A stretch of 64,000 nt of DNA from Candidatus Gastranaerophilales bacterium (GCA_944323135.1 CALURI010000004.1:1-64000), one strand, 5' to 3'. Positions 8,001 to 17,450 are shown, counted from the first letter of the stretch. A program made the numbers and translations. Notes: generated from the letters alone by a model not told the origin.

Positions 8001-8954
8001 TCATTTTTTAGAATCTTTGCTATAACCGAATCTGTCTGCTAAAAATGTCGATATCACAGGAATTGCAACATAATAAATTCCGCCAAGAATCATTGCCGGT
8101 TTTACAACTTTTATACCTTCCAAATATTTTTCAAGTTTTGGAGAATTTTTGTTTATTTCAGAAAACTTTTTAACAAATTTTTCTGTCGGTTTATCCAAGA
8201 CTTTACTTAACAAGTAACTACCGATAATACAAAAACCTGTTGATAAGGCAGCGTTATAAATCAATGGTTTTTTACGTTTTTCTTCAATTTTTTTACTTTT
8301 TAAAGTTTGTAACATAAAAGTTCCAGTCGCAAATATATCAGTCACCGACATCATGTGATGCTCAAAATTTGTATTATGAAACTTGTCAGACATATTTTTC
8401 ACAAAATCAGTATTAATCAATTTCCCCACTTTTTTTGCCAAGTAAGAAACCCCGTTATCATAAGCTCCCGTAAACGAAACTTGTGATTTCTTATCTTTTT
8501 GGGAAGAAATTTTTGACATAATACTCGGAATTAGTGAACACGTTAGTGCAGATTTAGGTGCTGCAAGCAAAAATCCCAAGCCAAGTTTAAAAAGTTGTGT
8601 AGCAAAAGAATAACGTCTTGATTTTGCAAGACTTTTTTCTCCTGCTTGCAACATTGTTATTGTATCTTTTTGCAAATATTTTTTAGGGTTTTTATCTATC
8701 TTGTTTATCGCTTTTGCAAAAGGCATTGATACAGCCAAAACAGCCAAATAATTGACTGCACCTGATGCAAGAGATTTTGCACAGGCATATTTTTTATTTT
8801 TCTTATCAGTATTAGGAGTTAGAAGAATTATCGGAGAACGGACAAAAGAAGAAAGAATAAAAGATGCAGTTGCGCCAAATAACAAACTGTTATCGGCAGC
8901 AAATTCCAATCCTTTTTTTAATATTTTGCTTGTATATATAGGCTGTACTTTCAT
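8001..8954 (-). CDS. Multi-pass membrane protein of unknown function
   Basis: I do not recognise a family. The 317-residue product is basic and has about five hydrophobic segments (near residues 20-45, 65-85, 120-145, 230-250 and 280-305). A Q-V-S-F-T-G-A motif at about residue 158-164 resembles the N-terminal tags of other proteins in the window, here internal. It starts only 16 bp from the divergent pnuC start. It has no Shine-Dalgarno, and a TATAAT (8968-8963) ends eight bases before the ATG, so the mRNA is predicted to be nearly leaderless. Confidence 0.6.
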   Translation of the reverse strand: MKVQPIYTSKILKKGLEFAADNSLLFGATASFILSSFVRSPIILLTPNTDKKNKKYACAKSLASGAVNYLAVLAVSMPFAKAINKIDKNPKKYLQKDTITMLQAGEKSLAKSRRYSFATQLFKLGLGFLLAAPKSALTCSLIPSIMSKISSQKDKKSQVSFTGAYDNGVSYLAKKVGKLINTDFVKNMSDKFHNTNFEHHMMSVTDIFATGTFMLQTLKSKKIEEKRKKPLIYNAALSTGFCIIGSYLLSKVLDKPTEKFVKKFSEINKNSPKLEKYLEGIKVVKPAMILGGIYYVAIPVISTFLADRFGYSKDSKK

Positions 8955-8962
8955 CTCAATTC

Positions 8963-8969
8963 ATTATAC
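8963..8969. promoter_or_regulatory. Shared, nearly palindromic -10 region of a 16-bp divergent promoter
   Basis: Between the two head-to-head genes the sequence CATTATACAATG reads TATAAT on the minus strand and TATACA on the plus strand. There is no room for separate promoters, so the two transcripts must start at overlapping elements. Each -35 would lie inside the neighbour's coding region; I see no good -35 on either side. Confidence 0.4.
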
Positions 8970-8970
8970 A

Positions 8971-9675
8971 ATGCTCATAATGAAATTCACAGAATTTATA
9001 AAAAAAGAATTACAGGGATGGAATAACTTTGAAATTACAGGATTAACAGTTGTATTTGTTATAATTTTTTATAATGCGGTAATTTTAAAAGATAATCCTG
9101 CAGCAATTATCAATGCTATTTGCGGGATTTTATATACAATTATTGCGGGAAAAGGCAAAATCTCCTGTTATATATTCGGGCTTTTAGGTTCAAGTTGTTA
9201 CATTTGGCTCGCATTCCGTAATGCTTTTTGGGGGAATATGCTTCTTTATCTTTGTTATTATATTCCTATGCAGATTGTCGGAATTTTTAAATGGAAGAAA
9301 CATTTAAAACCTGACACCGGAGAAATAAAAAAAATAAAATTAAACTCAAAAAAACGTTTGCAAATAATATTCATAAGTATTTTAGGCTGCGTATTTACGA
9401 CATTTATTTTATATAAATTTAACGATAAAAGTCCGATAATTGACGGGATTACTACATTTTTATCAATTGTAGGAATGTATTTAACAGTAAAAAGAGCAAT
9501 TGAACAATGGATGATTTGGGCTATCGTAAACGGACTTTCTCTTTTAATGTGGTTTAATCTTGTAATACATGGAGTGAAAGTATATTCCACAGTTTTAATG
9601 TGGGGAGTATATTTTATACTTGCAATTTATTTTTACATTTGCTGGAAAAAAGAATTACAAAATTACAATCTGTGA
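8971..9675 (+). CDS. pnuC: PnuC-family nicotinamide riboside transporter
   Basis: Membrane channel importing nicotinamide riboside (or another vitamin nucleoside) for NAD synthesis. The 234-residue product has seven to eight hydrophobic segments. It shows the PnuC pattern of a conserved Trp/Asn-rich core: P-M-Q-I-V-G-I-F-K-W-K-K-H around residue 93-105, then Q-W-M-I-W-A-I-V-N and a closing L-M-W-G-V-Y. The ATG at 8971 or the second one at 8980 could start translation; neither has a Shine-Dalgarno. The longer upstream reading frame overlaps the divergent gene and is not used here. No NadR or ribosylnicotinamide kinase is adjacent. The stop overlaps the end of the converging pilin gene by 13 bp. 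Confidence 0.8.
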   Translation: MLIMKFTEFIKKELQGWNNFEITGLTVVFVIIFYNAVILKDNPAAIINAICGILYTIIAGKGKISCYIFGLLGSSCYIWLAFRNAFWGNMLLYLCYYIPMQIVGIFKWKKHLKPDTGEIKKIKLNSKKRLQIIFISILGCVFTTFILYKFNDKSPIIDGITTFLSIVGMYLTVKRAIEQWMIWAIVNGLSLLMWFNLVIHGVKVYSTVLMWGVYFILAIYFYICWKKELQNYNL

Positions 9676-10349
9676 GGATAATTTTTAGGAATCTTCCAAC
9701 CGTTATGCTGGATTATTGCAGTACAATAGAAATTCTTTGCATTAGAATTACATCCGTAATTTGAAGCTGTATATAAAGATTCTTCATCACCATCCCAGGC
9801 TTGCAGATAAGGCTCTACCCCTCTTCCTTTATGGTAATTGAATGAAGTACTTGTTTCATTAGGCCAGAAAGCAAATATAAATTGCTTTCTACCCCATAAA
9901 TCATAATCTTTTCCGTTAACACAATCTTTTGCAGAAGGACAAAAGATAAAATGTCCTCCGTTTGTTTTACTTGTCTGATTTCCATCTTCATCCCAAGTGC
10001 CGTACAAATCAAATAAAAATGCGCTGCCATCAGGAAGATATACCAATCGCCAATCATTACTTGTACCTACTCTTTTATTTTCATATTTCAAATAGGACAA
10101 ATAATTTTTTAAATATTTATTGAAAAAATCATCTGTGTCTGATGCCGTCCAATAAATCTTATCACCGTTATCAATCTCAGCCATTTTAATAGCTTGATTA
10201 ATTGTTGAATAAAATTTCTTTAATCCTGTTTCAACAACTTGTCTGCGGTGATTTTGAATCAAAGAAGGCATAGTTAAAGCTGCAACCACACCGATTATAC
10301 CTAAAGTAATTAACACTTCCGCCAATGTAAAAGCTAATATTTTTTTCAT
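9663..10349 (-). CDS. Type IV pilin-like protein (locus 1), behind a poly-G leader ORF
   Basis: A classic class III-like signal: short basic leader MKKILA, then F-T-L-A-E-V-L-I-T-L-G with the conserved Glu, and a hydrophobic helix through about residue 29. It would be cut and N-methylated by a prepilin peptidase (not in the window). The C-terminal domain of about 190 residues is Trp/Tyr- and Asp-rich, with Cys residues in C-P-S-A-K-D-C and near the C-terminus. It could be a minor pilin or pseudopilin of a pilus or type II-like machine. Its own ATG has AGAGG upstream and a good promoter 37 bases away. Upstream, an out-of-frame leader ORF (10436-10540) carries ten G residues; with eleven it would be fused in frame to this pilin. 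Confidence 0.88.
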   Translation of the reverse strand: MKKILAFTLAEVLITLGIIGVVAALTMPSLIQNHRRQVVETGLKKFYSTINQAIKMAEIDNGDKIYWTASDTDDFFNKYLKNYLSYLKYENKRVGTSNDWRLVYLPDGSAFLFDLYGTWDEDGNQTSKTNGGHFIFCPSAKDCVNGKDYDLWGRKQFIFAFWPNETSTSFNYHKGRGVEPYLQAWDGDEESLYTASNYGCNSNAKNFYCTAIIQHNGWKIPKNYPHRL

Positions 10350-10385
10350 TACAAAACCTCTATAATTGTGATGGTATTCATCAAT

Positions 10386-10413
10386 ATTATAGCAATTTAT
10401 TTTAATTTTGCAA
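10386..10413 (-). promoter_or_regulatory. Promoter of pilin locus 1, located between the poly-G tract and the pilin ATG
   Basis: TTGCAA (10413-10408), 16-base spacer, TATAAT (10391-10386). Transcription would begin near 10379, leaving a roughly 30-base leader with AGAGG before the pilin ATG. The pilin can therefore be expressed independently of the upstream poly-G ORF. Confidence 0.6.
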
Positions 10414-10435
10414 ATCCGAAAACAATTATAAGGAG

Positions 10436-10540
10436 CTAAAAACGCCCCCCCCCCGACACAACTGTTGCAATCTTTTTAATAATACCTGTCGGGATTTTTG
10501 ACAAAATTATAGATTGCTTTGTTCTAATTACTTCCATCAT
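10436..10540 (-). CDS. Leader ORF containing a G10 tract, one base out of frame with the pilin
   Basis: A 34-codon ORF starts at ATG-ATG (10540) with AGGAGC five bases upstream. It runs into ten G residues (three Gly codons) and stops at once (CGT TTT TAG). The distance from this ATG to the pilin ATG is 191 bases, 2 modulo 3. One extra G gives an uninterrupted 64-codon extension fused to the pilin with no stop codon. Either it is the OFF state of a phase-variable long pilin, or an independent leader peptide. Confidence 0.45.
   Translation of the reverse strand: MMEVIRTKQSIILSKIPTGIIKKIATVVSGGGRF
10445..10454. repeat. G10/C10 homopolymer (slippage-prone tract), pilin locus 1
   Basis: Ten consecutive C on the plus strand (ten G in the coding direction of the pilin). 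Apart from the tract at 54485-54494, the longest G or C runs I see in the window are about six bases. Confidence 0.95.
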
Positions 10541-10706
10541 TATTGCTCCTCAATTAATTTATAATTTTAGTTTAACATATTTGCTTAATATTTTCAATAT
10601 ATTATGCTATAATTCCTTTTTAATATAAATACAATTTTAAAGTTATAGTAATACAAATAGCAAATTATATTATGTTTATTTTTAATATAAAACATAAGGA
10701 GATAAT

Positions 10707-11231
10707 ATGAATAAAATAAATTCAAATAACAATGTAAGTTTTGGCACATTACGCGCAACCAAGCAAGGTGCACTCAAATTATTAGATGCTTTTGAAAACA
10801 AAGATATGGAATTTCTTAAAAAATCAATTACATGTGCTAAAACTAATATAGCAGCAGATATTTTTGTAAAAGATAATGAAATCATTGTTACACCTCATAA
10901 ACTTACTAATTATGCACCAATGCGCATGCGTGGAACATCTCCCAAAAAGAATTTTTGCAGATATGAATATTATAAAGTGGATTATTTTGAACATGATATA
11001 TATCCACCTGCAGAAAATGCTTGTTACACTATAAATAATAGTGTCTTACACAGGCTGCCATATTTAAATCCAGGTGTTAAAATAAATTTGTTTGGAAGAC
11101 TCTTTGAAGGTGCCTGCCATATTGCAGAGGATCTTGATAAAAGTTTTCATAATAAAATTATAGAAGCAATGAATAAAGAAAAGAAATTAAATAATACTAT
11201 TAAAGAATTAGGAATTGATATTATAGAATAA
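10707..11231 (+). CDS. Small tagged protein of unknown function
   Basis: I do not recognise a family. The 174-residue product begins M-N-K-I-N-S-N-N-N-V-S-F-G, sharing its first seven residues exactly with the protein at 11762 and the V-S-F-G tag with several others. There is no signal peptide and no membrane helix. The body is mixed alpha/beta with scattered Cys residues and no obvious catalytic set. A strong AAGGAG precedes the ATG, and a perfect terminator hairpin follows 37 bp after the stop, so it is monocistronic. Its position next to putative protease effectors suggests it belongs to the same accessory block. Confidence 0.65.
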   Translation: MNKINSNNNVSFGTLRATKQGALKLLDAFENKDMEFLKKSITCAKTNIAADIFVKDNEIIVTPHKLTNYAPMRMRGTSPKKNFCRYEYYKVDYFEHDIYPPAENACYTINNSVLHRLPYLNPGVKINLFGRLFEGACHIAEDLDKSFHNKIIEAMNKEKKLNNTIKELGIDIIE

Positions 11232-11267
11232 AAGAATTCAAATTTTATTCATAAATTAATAAAAAAT

Positions 11268-11305
11268 AAAAGAAAGGAAAAATTTTAAAATTTTTCCTTT
11301 CTTTT
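11268..11305 (+). terminator. Intrinsic terminator, long A/T-rich stem
   Basis: Perfect inverted repeat of AAAGAAAGGAAAAATTTT with its complement, followed by T residues on the plus strand. The symmetric sequence could also stop minus-strand transcription of the adjacent decayed ORF. Confidence 0.8.
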
Positions 11306-11309
11306 TAAA

Positions 11310-11624
11310 TCACTTAGTATATTTCTGAAAAACACTTGGACCATATCTTGAATATAAATATTTTATTGTTGCTTCTGTATCAAGGATATGAAATTCCTTT
11401 AAAGCCATAAACTGAGATAACTCCGTTTTTCCTTTTGAATTTTTCATTGCCTAAGAAAATTTTAACATAGGTTTCACAAAACATTGCGAACCCAGATGAT
11501 AATTCCCATAAAAATCTTTAGTTACAATAAGATTAGACTTAGAATCTCCCCATTTACTTATATTCTTTAACTGGTTATCTACTATAATTTTGTTTAACAA
11601 AGTATTTTTTACGATTTTTGGCAT
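11310..11624 (-). pseudogene. Short ORF interrupted by an in-frame amber codon
   Basis: From ATG at 11624 the minus strand reads 57 codons, hits TAG at 11453-11451, and then continues in the same frame for 46 more codons to TGA at 11310. The second part has its own ATG two codons after the amber stop. The whole would be a 104-residue Lys/Asn-rich protein. I do not recognise it. The simplest reading is a decayed gene; two tiny ORFs or amber readthrough are less likely. No clear ribosome site lies upstream of either ATG. Confidence 0.4.
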
Positions 11625-11761
11625 TTACAAATTATAAAAATAACTTTTAAAAAATTAAATCTAACTATTTTCCAATTACACATATCAAATTTACAATTGA
11701 AAATATCATAATTTTTCTATTTTTACTGACAAAAAAAATTTTATTCCTGTTATATATAAAT

Positions 11762-12613
11762 ATGAATAAAATAAATTCAAATCCCAAATCTATATCATTT
11801 AAAAGCAGATGTGTACAAGTTAGAGATGCTCAATGGGTTTGCCATAAAGTAAATACTGAAATGCCTTATTTTTCAGTAACAAAAATCAAACCATTAATAA
11901 TTAAACAAATGAACAAATTGGAACGGCATTTTCCTCAAAGAAAAAAAACTTCAATTAAAACTGATTACTTATGGGATAATCTTAAAGCTCTTGGATTGAA
12001 TAATGAAGATTTATCACAATTGAACCTTTTTCAACGCCTTTTTATTAAATACAAACAAAAATTTTCTTACACAGAAAAGGACAAACATATATCAATAATT
12101 TTAAATAAAGCAAAAACAGTAATAAAAAATTTCTACCAAAAAAGGAATGAATGTAAGCAATACAAAAATGACATTAAAAGTTCACTTGTCATGTTGGAAA
12201 AATACAAACTGGGGAATTGTAAAGAAACAGCTATGCTTGCAGAACTTATTCTTAAGATAAATGGAATAAAAAATGCAAAAACAGTTATATTAAAAGCTGA
12301 AAATGAAAACGTAACATTAGATCATGCTATTTGTGTTTTCAATAAAGACGGAAGTGCTTTTTCAGAAATTAAAAGAGACACAATTGTTGTTGATCCTTGG
12401 GCAGATAAAGCTGATTTTGCCACCAATATGATTGAATATTATAAAAATCAATGTAAGTTCCTTTTTCGAATTCCGCAAAATCAAAAAATAAATTTTTTAC
12501 CTTATAAACATACTACTAATAATAATTTAAGCGAAAAAGATATAACCCAATTTTGTATAAAACATCCAAATTTTTTATTTAATAATTCACAAAGAAAATT
12601 TATGAGCAATTAA
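11762..12613 (+). CDS. Putative C-H-D cysteine-protease/transglutaminase-like protein with N-terminal tag
   Basis: A 283-residue protein beginning M-N-K-I-N-S-N, then S-I-S-F-K as tag. Three motifs in the usual order and spacing suggest a papain/transglutaminase-like active site: G-N-C-K-E-T-A (Cys153 at the start of a helix), L-D-H-A-I-C-V-F (His188 on a strand) and V-V-D-P-W-A (Asp211). Such C-H-D enzymes include secreted bacterial effectors, deamidases and peptidases. There is no signal peptide and no membrane helix. No Shine-Dalgarno precedes the start. The family is not recognised beyond the triad, so substrate is unknown. It lies between two other effector-like genes. Confidence 0.6.
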   Translation: MNKINSNPKSISFKSRCVQVRDAQWVCHKVNTEMPYFSVTKIKPLIIKQMNKLERHFPQRKKTSIKTDYLWDNLKALGLNNEDLSQLNLFQRLFIKYKQKFSYTEKDKHISIILNKAKTVIKNFYQKRNECKQYKNDIKSSLVMLEKYKLGNCKETAMLAELILKINGIKNAKTVILKAENENVTLDHAICVFNKDGSAFSEIKRDTIVVDPWADKADFATNMIEYYKNQCKFLFRIPQNQKINFLPYKHTTNNNLSEKDITQFCIKHPNFLFNNSQRKFMSN

Positions 12614-12865
12614 GTTAGATTTTTAAGTAAATAATAAATTTTTATCATAATTGTCCTTTTAAATTCTTTTAATTACGAGTGGGGCAATAGTGGGGAAAAA
12701 TTAAAATGTAAAAAGACAGATAGTTTGATTATTTAAAACAATCGGTTTGATTATTTCTCTTTGCTCATGTGAGGAGAGGGAAAAGGTGAATTATATAAAT
12801 ATCGTTACAGTTAGTCAATTTTGAACTTTGAATTAACTTTATATATGTATAGGGAATTTAGATTT

Positions 12866-13942
12866 ATGGTTAATATAGTACAGAGATTATCAAATATCGC
12901 GAAAACAAAGGTAAAAGGAACCTCAACGGTTTCTTCACCGAATATTGTAAGTACAGTTAATCATATTAATATAAAGCCCCAAGTAATTAAAGATACGTTT
13001 TCAAAAACAATACCTCAAGAAATTTTAGGAATACCATTAAAAGGGCATAGGGTACAAGATATTCCTATTATAAGAATGATTGAGCAGTCTATATTGCACA
13101 TGAACAAGTATAACCCTAAAATGTCTCCTATTTATAAAGAAATCGTATTTGAGAGCGTTCCTAAAAAACCAAAAGGAGTTGCTTATGTACCTATGAGTAC
13201 TCGAACCTTACATGTCAATTCTTACTACTTTGATCATATAGATGAAGCCATTACGAATAATTTGAATATCTTTATTAAAAAAGGTTTGATAACCAAAGAT
13301 AAAAATGGTACTTACAAGATTGCTCCATACTTACGCAATGCAAAGAGCGAGATATTTGAAACTCGCCTTAATGAATATGATAAAAGTTGGTCATTATTGG
13401 ATAAGTTTATGTTTCATAGAGTTAGTATGAATTACTATGCTAACTTAGTTGGTTCAATTGCAGGTGAGTCAAAATCGCCAGTTCTTCTTATCGAAAAAAT
13501 TATGAAAGCTGGTGATAATCAATCAACTTTAAAAAAATTAGGTTTATTTAAGTCGAGAGATGAAGTTATAAAAATGAGTGTTGATGAGCAGATGTCATAT
13601 TTAAAACAAATTGGAGTACATTGTCCTCCCCCAGTAAATAGCGTTTGTGTAACTTACCCGGACTATGCTTTTAATCATGAAGCTATACATTCTCTTCATA
13701 GTCTTAATTTATCACCAAAATTGTTACAAGAATTGAGCAGTGAAGCAAAAATAACAGAATGGTGTAATAACAAAGTTATTCAAGATACGGCTTTAAAAGT
13801 CTCTGGTTATGCAGCACAACAACCATTGGAGTTTGTAGCAGAAGTCGGGGCTGGATTGGCAAATGGTCAAGTTTTTGATAAAGAGGTTATGGAATTATAT
13901 AGGTTCCTAAAAGGTCCAAATATACAGAATGTAAGTAAATAA
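12866..13942 (+). CDS. Putative lethal-factor-like zinc metalloprotease
   Basis: A 358-residue protein with the zincin motif H-E-A-I-H at residues 271-275, followed 51 residues after the first His by E-F-V-A-E (residues 322-326). This spacing and the E-F-x-A-E form are those of the anthrax lethal factor/ATLF and Pro-Pro endopeptidase clan, where the Glu is the third zinc ligand. A Tyr (S-G-Y-A) lies just before it, as in that clan. The first 250 residues have no recognised domain. There is no signal peptide. The ATG at 12866 has AGGG about ten bases upstream; longer starts at 12845 or a TTG at 12821 lack one. The assignment rests on motif spacing only. Confidence 0.6.
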   Translation: MVNIVQRLSNIAKTKVKGTSTVSSPNIVSTVNHINIKPQVIKDTFSKTIPQEILGIPLKGHRVQDIPIIRMIEQSILHMNKYNPKMSPIYKEIVFESVPKKPKGVAYVPMSTRTLHVNSYYFDHIDEAITNNLNIFIKKGLITKDKNGTYKIAPYLRNAKSEIFETRLNEYDKSWSLLDKFMFHRVSMNYYANLVGSIAGESKSPVLLIEKIMKAGDNQSTLKKLGLFKSRDEVIKMSVDEQMSYLKQIGVHCPPPVNSVCVTYPDYAFNHEAIHSLHSLNLSPKLLQELSSEAKITEWCNNKVIQDTALKVSGYAAQQPLEFVAEVGAGLANGQVFDKEVMELYRFLKGPNIQNVSK

Positions 13943-14322
13943 AGCTAGTTCTCTTGAAAAACATGATATTTAGGGTGTTATTTACAATTTTTCCCAGTTT
14001 TGTAGCTCTATTTTACTTAACTGTCAATTTCAAAATACTCTTTAATTACTCAGGGGTAAAATTGGTTTGTTGAGTAAAGATAAGTTGATGATTTAGAGAA
14101 ATAAAATTCCTAAGTGACCATTAAAAGAGTAAAATGTGTAATTTGAAATTGAGATAATCAAACCACTTCCGACCGCCTAAAAGCTAGATTGTTTCGGACT
14201 TTTGCTCTCGCAATGACAAAAAATACTTCCGACCAAATTACTCCAAAAAAGTACATAAAAATTAGATATATTATAAAAATAATATTAAAGCCAAAACCCT
14301 TGCTATACTTAACAAATAAAAA
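13943..14322. other. Intergenic stretch with a short direct repeat, no gene seen
   Basis: No convincing ORF. CTTCCGACC occurs twice (about 14165 and 14226), flanking a comparatively G+C-richer segment (TTTCGGACTTTTGCTCTCGCAATGAC) unlike its AT-rich surroundings. It may be a fragment of a dispersed genomic repeat. Otherwise AT-rich sequence. Confidence 0.35.
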
Positions 14323-14331
14323 TAGCAAGGG
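14298..14331 (-). terminator. Terminator hairpin that uses the 3' end of tRNA-Met as its left arm
   Basis: Reading the minus strand, the tRNA 3' end CCCTTGCTAT is repeated as its reverse complement ATAGCAAGGG 15 bases downstream, followed by TTTT. The resulting 10-bp stem would compete with the acceptor stem in the primary transcript. Confidence 0.55.
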
Positions 14332-14396
14332 AGAGATTCGAACTCTCGACCTCACGGGTATGAGCCGTGCGCTCTCACCAGCTGAGCTACCTTGCC
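14323..14396 (-). tRNA. tRNA-Met (CAU anticodon), elongator-like
   Basis: A 74-base cloverleaf without encoded CCA: acceptor GGCAAGG pairs with CCTTGCT (a G-U at 1-72), D arm A-G-C-T-C-A-G-C-T-G-G, anticodon loop C-T-C-A-T-A-C, and T arm GAGAG-TTCGAAT-CTCTC. The body resembles elongator tRNA-Met. A CAU anticodon modified to lysidine (tRNA-Ile2) cannot be excluded from sequence alone. Confidence 0.93.
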
Positions 14397-14556
14397 ATAG
14401 TTTGTATTTTATTGACAAGCCTTATTGTCACATAAAAATTTTTAAATTTCAAGCATTAATTTTTTAGACTCTGCTTTTATTACTTAAAAAACTGTTAATT
14501 ATAAAATTTTTCATTTATAATGTTTAAGAGGATTTGTCAAAAAAGGGTTATTTTAT

Positions 14557-15942
14557 ATGATTACCGATATGACGAAGGGAGACCCATTAAAACACATACT
14601 GTTATTTTCAGTTCCGCTTTTAATAGGAAATATTTTTCAACAGTTATATAATATTGCAGATTTGGTAATTGTCGGGCGCACACTCGGCGTTGAATCTTTT
14701 GCAGCTGTAGGGGCTGTTGCTCCTGTGTTTTTTCTTATTACTTTTATTATTGTAGGACTTACTAACGGATTTGCGGTAATTACCGGTCAAAGATACGGGG
14801 CTAAAGATATCAATGGCGTCCGAAATTCCGTTGTCGTTTCCACAATTTTAAGCACAGTTGTAACTCTGACCTTTTCCGTTATTTGCTCATTATTTTTAAA
14901 CCTGATTTTAGGCTGGATGAATGTTCCGCAAAATATCTATCATAATGCTTTTTGGTATGTTGAAATTATTATTATCGGATTAATTATAACAACTATGTAT
15001 AACATGATTTCAAGTATTATAAGAGCATTAGGAGATAGCAAAACTCCTTTATACTTTCTAATCATAGCATCTTTGGCAAATATTATTCTGGCTTTAATTT
15101 TTATATTAATTTTTCATATGGGAGTTCCGGGTTCTGCAATTGCAGTTTTACTTTCACAGGGAATTTCCGTTTTATTATGTTTAATTTACATAAAATATAA
15201 AATGCCTATTCTCAAAATTAACAAAAATGAATGGCTAATAAAATTTGATAAAGATTTTTTTAATTCGGCTTATGAACATTTAAGAGTTGGTGTTCCTATG
15301 GCTGTTCAATTTTCGATAATAGGAATAAGCATTCTCGTTATACAAAGTGTTTGCAATTCTTTTGGCTCAAATGTTATTGCAGCATTCACAGCAGCTTTAA
15401 GAATAGAGCAAATTGCAACATTACCTATGATGTCTTTTGGAGTGGCATTAGCTGCCTATGTTGCCCAAAATTTCGGAGCAATTAAATTTAAAAGAATAAG
15501 ATTAGGCGTTATACAAACTTCAATAATAAACATTTTACTAAGTGTCGTTATGGCTTTTGTTATGAGGATTTGGGGAACAGATATTATAGGAGCATTTATC
15601 GGAACAAAATCTAAAGAAATCATTGATATTGCCCATAATTATTTGTTAATAAGTACAATATTTTACTTTTTCTTGGGGCAAATTTTCATATACAGAAACG
15701 CTTTACAAGGTATGGGAGAAACTTTATTCCCGCTTCTTGCCTGCATTGCAGAACTTGTTGTAAGAATATTTGCCGCAGTATATCTGGCAATAAAATTCGG
15801 TTATGTCGGTATATTTTATGCGGGCCCGATTGCATGGGTAAGCGCTTCTGCTATCATGTTTTTCGGATATTTCGGAAGCATGAAACATATTATATACAAG
15901 GTTAAATGTAAATTACAAAGTGATACATTAAATATTGAATAA
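14557..15942 (+). CDS. MATE family multidrug/Na+ antiporter
   Basis: Inner-membrane exporter of the multi-antimicrobial extrusion family, which expels organic cations in exchange for Na+ or H+. The 461-residue protein has about twelve hydrophobic helices. The start T-K-G-D-P-L-K-H-I-L-L-F-S-V-P-L-L-I-G-N is typical, followed by Q-Q-L-Y-N-I-A-D-L-V-I-V-G. The second half repeats the pattern with V-G-V-P-M-A-V-Q-F. The next gene, enolase, is about 170 bp downstream and unrelated. AAGGG lies about nine bases before the ATG. The substrate cannot be predicted. Confidence 0.93.
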   Translation: MITDMTKGDPLKHILLFSVPLLIGNIFQQLYNIADLVIVGRTLGVESFAAVGAVAPVFFLITFIIVGLTNGFAVITGQRYGAKDINGVRNSVVVSTILSTVVTLTFSVICSLFLNLILGWMNVPQNIYHNAFWYVEIIIIGLIITTMYNMISSIIRALGDSKTPLYFLIIASLANIILALIFILIFHMGVPGSAIAVLLSQGISVLLCLIYIKYKMPILKINKNEWLIKFDKDFFNSAYEHLRVGVPMAVQFSIIGISILVIQSVCNSFGSNVIAAFTAALRIEQIATLPMMSFGVALAAYVAQNFGAIKFKRIRLGVIQTSIINILLSVVMAFVMRIWGTDIIGAFIGTKSKEIIDIAHNYLLISTIFYFFLGQIFIYRNALQGMGETLFPLLACIAELVVRIFAAVYLAIKFGYVGIFYAGPIAWVSASAIMFFGYFGSMKHIIYKVKCKLQSDTLNIE

Positions 15943-16051
15943 ATCATCATTAAAATACAACATTTCGCCACTTGCAAAGTTAAAAATTTTATGACAGAAT
16001 TGCATAAAATATGAATAGAATTGTCATTGAGGTTTAACTTCACAACAATAG

Positions 16052-17395
<1,344 letters not shown>

Positions 17396-17417
17396 TTTTA
17401 ACGATTATTTATTAATA

Positions 17418-17450
17418 AAAAACGGGATTAATTTAAAATCCCGTTTTTTT
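17418..17450 (+). terminator. Intrinsic terminator after eno
   Basis: Stem AAACGGGATT / AATCCCGTTT with an A/T loop, followed by a run of seven T. Confidence 0.9.

Noticed and set aside
14158-14467. Short ORFs overlapping the tRNA-Met region on both strands
   Set aside because: They run through the tRNA gene and a non-coding repeat; not credible proteins.
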